Origin: Nemertoderma westbladi
Lineage: Eukaryota > Xenacoelomorpha > Nemertodermatida > Nemertodermatidae
Reading direction: 5' to 3'
Assembly (NCBI GenBank): GCA_032718475.1
Contig: JAUCBJ010002378.1
Span: forward strand, 1-36,428
DNA length: 36,428 bases
In this document: one piece after another, positions 29,005 through 36,428 of the stretch
How positions within the stretch are numbered: the stretch's first letter is position 1
Layout of the letters: the number at the start of each line of letters is the position of its first letter
Position numbers and translations under genes: made by a program
Notes under the pieces: generated by a model
What the model saw: only the letters and a program-made list of their open reading frames with translations
Databases searched by the model: none
Told to the model about the DNA's origin: nothing

Positions 29005-30621
29005 TGGTGAAATTTTTAATTTTTTAAATTTGAAAGTTTTTGAAATTTTTTTTCGCTATAAAATTCAGAAATTTTTTTATTGAATCTACTGTAGAGCAGA
29101 ATTCTATAGTGATTTCAAATCTGAAAACAGCTTAGAGAGATCTCTTTTTAGTTCTCAGGTTATCATGGAATCTATGTCTGCCAAAATGTTTGTCAAAATG
29201 TAAAACTGACATCGCGAATGAAATCAGCGACCCCGAAAACCCACATAAATATATTTTTACCTCTGTGCGGTGTACTTCATTCATGTGAGACACTATTAAC
29301 CCCATACAGGTACCGACACACATGTAGTTTAGCGCGAGAAGGTTTGGACTTTGAAGTCGATTATCTCAGAATGACATTTTTGTAGCACGAAAAATACAAC
29401 TCCTCCGCCATTTCTTAACACCGTTTTTTACAATTTTGCTTTATATGATTTATATACAATTTATGCTTTTTGCTTTATAGGTAATTTCATAACCTTCAAT
29501 AAATTTCGAGCAGTATTCTTAATTTAATATAGTATTTCCACTTTTTTTATTGAAAAATTAGAAAAAACATAGCTGTTTTTACAGTGATTTATGTACCGGT
29601 GCTTTTGATGATTGTCTTTTCTATGGAATATCGTTTTCTATGCATTTTTCAACCATATTGTAGACATGTACAAAATAAGAAAAAACCGTGGGGGGGGGGG
29701 AACCTTAACGAAAAATAAATACGATTCAACTATATTAATTACAGCTGTTCCACTCTGGCATTGCAATGTTAGATAGAGATAAACGTTACAATATTATAAC
29801 AAAAATTTAATTAACACGCCAATCGGTACAGAAAAGTTTCCAAATAACCAATCAGATTGTAAATTAGAACTAACACCAACTAACTACATAACAAAACACA
29901 CCCCACAAAACTCGATAAACAACACAACGATATTGTAATGAATTATATCACCGTTATTTCAACAAAATACGATTAGCGCGTTTACAAAATATATAATTTA
30001 TAACGGACACAAACAATATACTGTAGTACATTTTCGAACCACACTAACCTAAACAAACACATTAATTACACTGCTTTTAAATCAATTGAACAATAAGCTG
30101 ATTTACTGATAACTAAAATAATACTTAATTATAAAGATAGACTCCATTTTTATACTCTTGAACAAAAAATTGATTGATTGGTTATTATAACAAAGACAGA
30201 TACAGTACTGTTATTGTTATATTTTAGACAGATACCTATTTTTAAAGAGATGGTTTAAACGTTTCACTTATGAATAGAATATAAGACGTTTATTGTAGAA
30301 TACGAGGTTGCCTTCGCTAGCTAAAGAGTCATCCCGGCTTGCTTGCGATATATGACTGTCGTCGCTAATGTAGCACGAGTTTCTATGGTGATTGATATAA
30401 GCTGTGTACTGACCAGCTTCAATGGTGCCACAGTAAATAATTATTAACGCTAAACAGTTCGTACCTGTAAAAATTGGAAAAAATAAATTATTATTACCAA
30501 TTAAACTGTGTAACAGCACATATGTGGCTAGTGGAAAGGTTCTCTGCAATCACTTAACAGCACATGTTCAAACGTTTAAAGAAAATTTTGGAAGATAACA
30601 CTAAAATTATGAGGCTAAACT
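29005..30621. other. AT-rich non-genic stretch
   Basis: No supportable gene is seen. It contains an 11-base G run at 29690-29700 and many T/A runs. Short open frames (for example 30268-30549 on the minus strand) lack motifs. Confidence 0.5.
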
Positions 30622-30633
30622 ATGGCTGTTTTA
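30622..30633. other. LINE target site duplication, left copy (ATGGCTGTTTTA)
   Basis: This 12-bp sequence is repeated exactly at 33760-33771, bracketing the RTE-like LINE. Confidence 0.88.
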
Positions 30634-30642
30634 CTACTACTA

Positions 30643-32467
30643 CTAGGTCGAGCGAACTCGGACAGTGGAAATGAGATCCTTCCAGGCTTCCCGATTCTCC
30701 ATAGTTGTCGCAATTTCGTTTCTCCCAAGTTCAGTATCCCTTTCAAGTTGATCTATATATGTTATGGCCGGTCGTCCACGACTACGCTTTCCAAGAGTTG
30801 GTTGCCAGAGAAGTAGATCTGGTATGACCTCGTCTTTACTTCGCCAGCAGTGCCCACTGAATCTTAATCTGCGTTCACGGAGGGTGGTTGATACAGGCGG
30901 TATTGTACCATAAAACTCGGCCTTTGTCACGTGTTGTCTCCAGCTGATGTTTTAGGGCTACCCTTAGTAGTCTTGTGTAGCAACCATCAATTCGTTGTTC
31001 AAGTGATTTAGTCAGTGTCCAGGTCTCACCCCCGTATAAAAATACACATTCCACTGTGGCTCGAAATAACTTAGACTTCGGGTGCCTGGAGAGATCTGAT
31101 TTCCAGATGGTATCCATTTTTGATAGAGCTACCCAAGCCTTTGATTTCCTAACTTCTATGTCCTTTTTGCTACTCTCTATCCATGATCCAAGGTACTGGA
31201 AGTCATCGACCTTCCTTAGTTGATTATTTATTATCAATGGTTGTCAAGTTTCCATCAACATCAAATGTCATGAATTCGGTCTTGGTAGCATTTATATGCA
31301 ATCCAACCTCCTTAGCAGCCCTCTCAACTTTATTTAGTAGAAGCTGTGCATCTGCTAGCGTATTAGAGAGCAGGGCGATGTCATCCGCAAAGTCGGTGTC
31401 TGTGACTGTAGTTGCCGGATATCTACTACTTCTGCGTTCTTGAAGTGTGAATCCCAGGTCTTCACCCTTTGTGGCTGTCCTCATTGCGTAATCCAGCACA
31501 ATTACAAATAGTAATGGTGCTAATGTGTCACCTTGCAGTACGCCAGCCAGGATTGAGAAAAACTCAGTTTCACCATCTGGTGAGAGTACCTGCGCTTCTG
31601 TGTCACAATATAACAATCCGATGCCAGCAACGATTACTTCTGGTATTCCATAAGCTCTTAGGATTTCAAGCATTTTACCTCTATGGATGGAGTCGAATGC
31701 CTTCTTGAAGTCCACAAAAGTCATGACTGCGGGGAGATTCTATTGTTGATCTACTTGGTCGAAATCCGTTTAGGCTCTTACGCAGTAGTTTCTCCATGTG
31801 AGGCCTAATCCTATATAGAATCATTTTATTGTATATTTTGGCAGCTACTACAAGCAGACAGATCCCACGATAGTTTGTTGGTATGCCGAGGTCTCCTTTC
31901 TTGGGGAGAGGCTTTAGTTGACCTTTAGTCCAAATTGGTGGTGGCTTTTCCCCTTTTAACATCCGGTTGCAAACATTCATTCAATAATGGTCTATTTAGC
32001 ACTCCGGTTTTCCATACCTCCGCTGGGATTTCATCTAATCCACTCGCTTTAATATTGGACATGCTTTTAATGCTTCTTTGGAGCACGGCAGGTGTGAAGT
32101 TCCCTGTCTCTATAGGTAGTGTCTTGTCATATATTTTCCTTGTAGGGCTGACCTCGATGTTTGGTGGCTGCCCAAGCAAGTTGCTGAAGTTCCCAACACG
32201 TTCTTCTGGACTATCGGATTTGAGGCGCCCCGTTGCACAACTTTTCCGACCAGATACCTCATTTACAGTTTGCCAGGTAAGTCTTGATTGTTGCTGTATG
32301 TGAGCAGTTGTAATTGCTTCAATTTTACCCTGTATGTACTTTTCCTGGCTGATGTTGTAGGCCAATTTAAGATCGTCCTTATCTTTCTCAACCTTGTTAA
32401 TGTTTTCGGTTGTTGGTTGTTCGGTTTTAACTTTGTAGGCTATTTTAAGAAGATCTTCTCTCTTCAA
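30643..32467 (-). pseudogene. RTE-like LINE reverse transcriptase and C-terminal domain
   Basis: The blocks, in order, lie in different frames. 32467-31925 has the linker and IKASGLDEIPAEVWK, the RT start. 31980-31740 has PLPKKGDLGIPTNYRGICLL. 31724-31224 has TFVDFKKAFDSIHRGKMLEI, GVLQGDTLAPLLFVIVLDYA and DTDFADDIALLSNTL, the active site. 31237-30930 has the thumb-like DDFQYLGSWI, KAWVALSKMDTIWKS and FLYGGETWTLTKSLEQRIDG. 30930-30643 has RERRLRFSGHCWRSKDE, the final Cys/His-type domain. The enzyme would prime reverse transcription at nicked target DNA. At least four frame changes are needed. Catalytic Asp residues are present. Confidence 0.88.
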
Positions 32468-32739
32468 GTAACCTCAGAGTTTTGCCATGGCACATACTGT
32501 TTTGTTTGGGTTTCTGGGGGATATGCCTCTTAGCTGATTCCTTGTGGGCTGTTATTATATTCTGGTATATTGAATCGGTGCGGTGGACTGGTCTTCATCC
32601 ATTGACTGAAGTGCTTCAAAGCGGTTTTGAACTTCTACTGTGTAAGCATCCTTTACAGCACTGTCAATTCTGAGTTTCTCCCAGTCATAGTTGATTTGCT
32701 TGCTTGTCCTGGGTTTGCTGGCTCTCAAACTGAATCTGA

Positions 32740-33483
32740 TCTCAGCAGTCACAATTCTGTGGTCCGAACCAATTAGGTTGAACGAGCTGTATGCCTCGCA
32801 GTTAGTTGATCATGCTGTTTCTCCACTTTTTGTTTATAAGGATGTAATCCATTAGGGTATTGAAAGGTCCATAGCTTACCCTTACTCTTTTGGAATGTGT
32901 TGTTTGTTGGTATCAATTCACATTCTTCCATTAGGTCTAAAAGTAAGTACCCATTTCTGTTAGAATTGGTGTTTTAGGTGTAACCCTTGATGTCTTCTGG
33001 GCCAATTTGCGCATTCAGGTCACCAGCAATAACTTTAATATTGTGTTTCGGAATGTCCTTCATAAGCCCAGTCAGATCTTCATAAAACTTGACTGCTTGT
33101 TCTGGCTCTGAGGCATTGGTTGGACTGTAGCAACATATAACTGTTGCCTTGGGATTCCCATCAAATGTTGCGATCATAACCCTGGAATTTATAGATTCGA
33201 TGTTGTTTAGGGTCTTAAGTGCAAATGGGCTTATCAGAATTCCTACTCCTCCAATTGATGCATTGGCCGAGTTTCTTACTGCTGAGCTTGTTACTAACGT
33301 CCATCCATTTCCAATGTCATTGTACTTCATGGCAGTGCCTTCATGACAAATCCGATGTTCTTGGATGCAGATGATGTCGATGTTATATTCCATTGACAGA
33401 GCGACCATGTCACCCTGTTTGGTATGTGCTTTCAGCGTGCGTGCGTTCATTGTAGCAATCCTTAGTGTTTTTTTACATTTCAA
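32740..33483 (-). pseudogene. RTE-like LINE endonuclease (APE type)
   Basis: The 33483-32974 frame opens with KKTLRIATMNARTLKAHTKQ (the Asn-containing first motif). It has IICIQEHR (catalytic Glu) and HNIKVIAGDLNAQIG (Asp and Asn). After a frame change, a GSDHRIVTAEI segment near 32760-32735 supplies the final Asp-His. All APE-type catalytic positions are therefore recognisable. The enzyme nicks target DNA to start insertion. Frame breaks near 32970 and 32820 separate the halves. Confidence 0.85.
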
Positions 33484-33759
33484 CAGGTTTGGTTCTTCTT
33501 TCTTCTCTGTTTTCTGTTCCAGTAGCCAATTTATCGACCCCAGCCTCAGCCTGGTGTACCACTGAGGGACGCGGTCCTTGTTGACCCGGGCGACGACCGA
33601 GCCGGTATTTCTCCTGGAGGGTTCTCATACCCATTACCTTCCGCCGACCTTGTCAGCATGTCTAGCCGTTGGTTGATTATCTTCCGCCTATCCATGGCCT
33701 ACAGCCCTGCTGCCGACTATAGGTGTTCTTTTGTTACACCTTGAACCAAGTAGGCTGTA
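33484..33759 (-). other. RTE-like LINE 5' region
   Basis: Between the 5' end of the element and the endonuclease there is a short frame (MGMRTLQEKYRLGRRPGQQ..., about 33633-33469) rich in Arg, Pro and Gln that overlaps the endonuclease start in another frame. It may be the original N-terminus of the single ORF or a 5' leader. The region is GC-rich relative to its surroundings. Confidence 0.5.
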
Positions 33760-33771
33760 ATGGCTGTTTTA
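33760..33771. other. LINE target site duplication, right copy
   Basis: Exact repeat of 30622-30633. Confidence 0.88.
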
Positions 33772-34249
33772 AAACCGATTTAAAATAGTTATTTATTACA
33801 TGGAAAGTAAATATAGCGTTTTATTTCCCTTCGACATTCAGAAAGCCATCCGATATATCCGAACGTGTCTATATCAGGTTATAATTGGCTGTCTTAAGTC
33901 AGAGTGGCGCCATAAACCCTAATTAAAGCAACCATGTAAGCCTAACCCTAAATCACGAGGCTATAACATGTAACCCATACCTTAACCCTATTAAACCCGG
34001 GGGGGGGGGGGGGGTGGTCAATATGAACGCCCCGTGGATTTTTTGTTATAATTCTGAGACATAAGCAGTTGGGAATCTGAAATTTTATGACTTTTCCTAA
34101 AAATCTATTGTCTTCCTAGAGGTGAAAACCGTTTTCAATAATATTGGGTATAGTTTTCGAGTTATAGCACTATTTTAACCCTACTTTTGGCACTTTTTTT
34201 TGAGACGTTTTTTGAAAATTACATTTCATGAAATATGATTTGTAACATC
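33772..34249. other. Non-genic, with a 16-base poly-G tract
   Basis: A G run at 33999-34014 follows TTAAACCC. A few scattered TAACCCTA strings occur but do not form an array. No gene is seen. Confidence 0.5.
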
Positions 34250-34690
34250 TCTAATTTTTATTTACACCGGTTTTTTGGCGTTAGCAATTAGATGGAATTC
34301 ATATAAATTAATTTAGAAATTTTAAACTAGTTTTTTCGCGGGTGCCAAATTTTGGATTTTGAAAATCCATTCAATAGTTAAAATTGCTTGTGACAATTAT
34401 TTCTTGCGTTTTAGACGTTTATGGCTGTTCTGAATTCAATGGAATATATAATTATCGAACTAGACATCTAAAACTTGTATTTTTCGGAAGTGGGTACAAA
34501 ATGTGGTGCTGGCACCAAATTTTAAAAACCATCAAATATATAAATTGAATGTGTCACCTTGTTTCTTGCGTTATACGTGTTTGTGAGGGTTCTGAATTCA
34601 ATAGAATCAGTAAATATTTTATAAGAGTTTTCAAACTTGTATTTTTCGCCGGTGGGTGAAAATTGTTGTGCCAGCACTACATTTTTTAAA
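34250..34690. repeat. Diverged tandem repeat, about 160-bp period, three copies
   Basis: Each unit has the order TTTCTTGCGTT(A/T)TA(G/C)ACGT, GGCTGTTCTGAATTCAAT or similar, a TATAA/TTTATAA stretch, AAACTTGTATTTTTCG and a GGGTGCCAAATTTT-like end. Copies begin near 34250 (weakest), 34400 and 34560. Confidence 0.65.
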
Positions 34691-34926
34691 ATAAGCAAAT
34701 TGATCCATGACCTACGATAGATACGACCCGCCAAGCTGCTGCAAAGCCCCTAGATTTAGTGGGCCAGTTATTTATCTTAGATAGAACCCCTGAAACAATA
34801 TGTCAGCACGTCGATAGTAAAATCGTCGATAGTCAAATGTACTTGTCCCTCACTAAAATTATGTCCTCTTTCAGATGAGGCAGATAAAAAATTTTTAACT
34901 CCAGTAAGTTTTTCCCATTCCCTGTT

Positions 34927-35880
34927 TGTACACCCCTTCCCGGATCCAATAAAACTTGGAAATTAACTTGAACCCGCGATTTACACCCCTTCCCGGATCC
35001 AATAAAACTTGGTAATTAACGTAAATCCGTGTTTTACACCCCTTCCCGGATCCTTAAAACTTGGTAATTAACATAAATCCGTGTTTTACACTCCATCCCG
35101 GATCCAATGAAACTTGGTAATTAACTTGAATCCGCGATTTACACCCCTTCCCGGATCCAATAAAACTTGGAAATTAACTTGAATCCGCGATTTACACCCC
35201 TTCCCGGATCCATTAAAACTTGGTAATTAACGTAAATCCACGTTTTACACCCCTTTCCGGATCCAATGAAACTTGGTAATTAACTTGAATCCGCGTTTTA
35301 CACCCCTTCCCGGATCCATTAAAACTTTGTAATTAACTTGAATCCGCGTTTTACACCCCTTCCCGGATCCAATAAAACTTGGTAATTAACTTTAATCCGC
35401 GTTTTACATCCCTTCCCGGATCCAGTAACAGTTGGTAATTAACATGAATCCGCGTTTTACACCCCTTCCCGGATCGAATAAAACTTGGTAATTAACGTAA
35501 ATCCGTGTTTTACACCCCTTCCCGGATCCATTAAAACTTTGTAATTAACTTTAATCCGCGTTTTACACCCCTTCCCGGATCCAGTAACAGTTGGTAATTA
35601 ACATGAATCACGCGTTTTACACACTTTCCCGAATCCAATAAAACTTGGTAATTAACGTAAATCCGTGTTTTACACTCCATTCCGGATTCACAAAATATAT
35701 GAATCCGCGTTTTACACTGCAATACGGATTGCGTATTTCAGAATCCGCATATTACACTCAGTTACGGATTGTATGTAAATCCGGATCCGCCTTTTACACT
35801 CGTAAATCCGGGTCCTGATCCGTATCCGGATCCTGAATCCGGATCCGGATCCGGATCCGCGTTTTACACCTACCCCTTAT
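34927..35880. repeat. 53-bp satellite, 14 full units plus shorter derivatives
   Basis: The unit reads TTTTACACCCCTTCCCGGATC, then CAATAAAACTTGGTAATTAA, then CTTGAATCCGCG. Fourteen copies run from 34927 to about 35668 at a strict 53-base spacing (one at 55). From 35669 the units shorten to about 41 bases by loss of the AT-rich middle. They end in a run of GGATCC repeats around 35830-35860 before a last TTTTACACC. Confidence 0.95.
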
Positions 35881-36428
35881 TTTACAATTATTGTTCAAAT
35901 CACTGGGTAAATTGTATGTTTTCAATTACTCGGGAACCAGAGACCTATCCGGAGACCAAAAACTAGCCCGGAGAATCCAGAGAACAGAGATCAGTTACAA
36001 GTCTCTGTTTCAACTCTAATGCCTATCATATTACGATTGCCATCTATTATATATTTAAATTAGGGTGTATATAACTTTCGCTTATTAATTAATTAATATG
36101 CACCAATTTATATAAGAAAACTACTGCTTCTATTAATTGTAATTATGTACTCTCCATTTATTACAGTTATTTAGAGTAACTTACATTGATGGTACTGGGA
36201 ATCAGATAGACTACACGCTAGATTTATACATTTAGAGCACACAATATCAATTCGAATAGTTTGAGTTAAATATCAAGACCAATTTACGGGTTCAAATCGC
36301 ATATTCACTATGACTAATTCCTTATGAAAAGTAACTTTGTACAAGTACGGCCACGTGTCACTAAGAAGGTACAACATTACTCAGCAAAGTCAAAAATCGG
36401 GCAAATTTGCGTGACATACCTTATGAAC
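35881..36428. other. AT-rich non-genic end of window
   Basis: No gene or repeat structure can be supported here. Confidence 0.5.

Larger units (their letters stand above)
30634..33759 (-). mobile_element. RTE-like LINE, structurally complete (3,126 bp)
   Basis: A minus-strand non-LTR element has a 12-bp target duplication on both sides, an apurinic-type endonuclease at the 5' end, RT in the middle and a short TAG/CTA microsatellite at the 3' end (30634-30646). The length, single-ORF layout and microsatellite tail fit the RTE group; the clade is inferred. Several frameshifts break the ORF, so it is inactive although full length. Confidence 0.85.

Noticed and set aside
34927-35880. CRISPR-like regular array
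   Set aside because: The 53-bp units are contiguous with no unique spacers, and the setting is eukaryotic; it is a satellite.

Overview
The window looks like repeat-rich chromosomal DNA from an invertebrate metazoan. I see no host gene and no rRNA, tRNA or CRISPR array. Nearly all recognisable coding sequence belongs to transposable elements of animal type: BEL/Pao, Ty3/gypsy, two kinds of LINE, an EnSpm/CACTA-like DNA transposon, and hAT- and Mutator-like non-autonomous elements. Most of it is broken. The phylum cannot be fixed from this sequence.

The dominant object is one very large LTR retrotransposon at 10605-27556 (16,952 bp), coded on the minus strand. Two near-identical LTRs (10605-11724 and 26400-27556, both TG...CA) are flanked by the 5-bp target duplication ACCTG. 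Inside, read right to left, are a 2.2-kb repeat-bearing leader, an oversized Gag with an Ala/Glu coiled coil, a BEL/Pao Pol (protease, RT, RNase H, integrase, DUF5641 tail), and then 4.4 kb of extra DNA before the 3' LTR. That extra DNA holds the remains of an unrecognised protein of about 510 codons in the position where an env-like gene would sit. It is split by a Mutator-like foldback MITE built from the palindrome CTACGCGTAG. The BEL/Pao element landed inside a plus-strand CR1/L2-like LINE, whose RT is at 9736-10599 and whose C-terminus resumes in the same frame at 27562.

Left part (1-9715): 1-2160 is non-genic, with a GC-rich 70-bp repeat family. A decayed minus-strand Ty3/gypsy element runs from gag (about 9715) to the end of integrase (2168). 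It is interrupted at 3248-7017 by a degenerate EnSpm/CACTA-like transposon, which itself contains a hAT-like MITE (6008-6400) and a LINE 3' fragment (3905-4264). Insertion order can therefore be read from the nesting.

Right part (27562-36428): the LINE tail; a 5' fragment of another Ty3/gypsy element (LTR edge, primer binding site, gag start, about 28383-28910+); a long AT-rich non-genic stretch; a structurally complete 3.1-kb RTE-like LINE (30634-33759) with a 12-bp target duplication; a divergent tandem repeat at 34250-34690; and a 53-bp satellite (34927-35870) whose units shorten toward its right end.

The relationships between genes are those of transposons: gag packages, pol copies and integrates, and hosts and passengers are nested. 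The candidate for something undescribed is the giant BEL/Pao element with its extra 3' protein gene.
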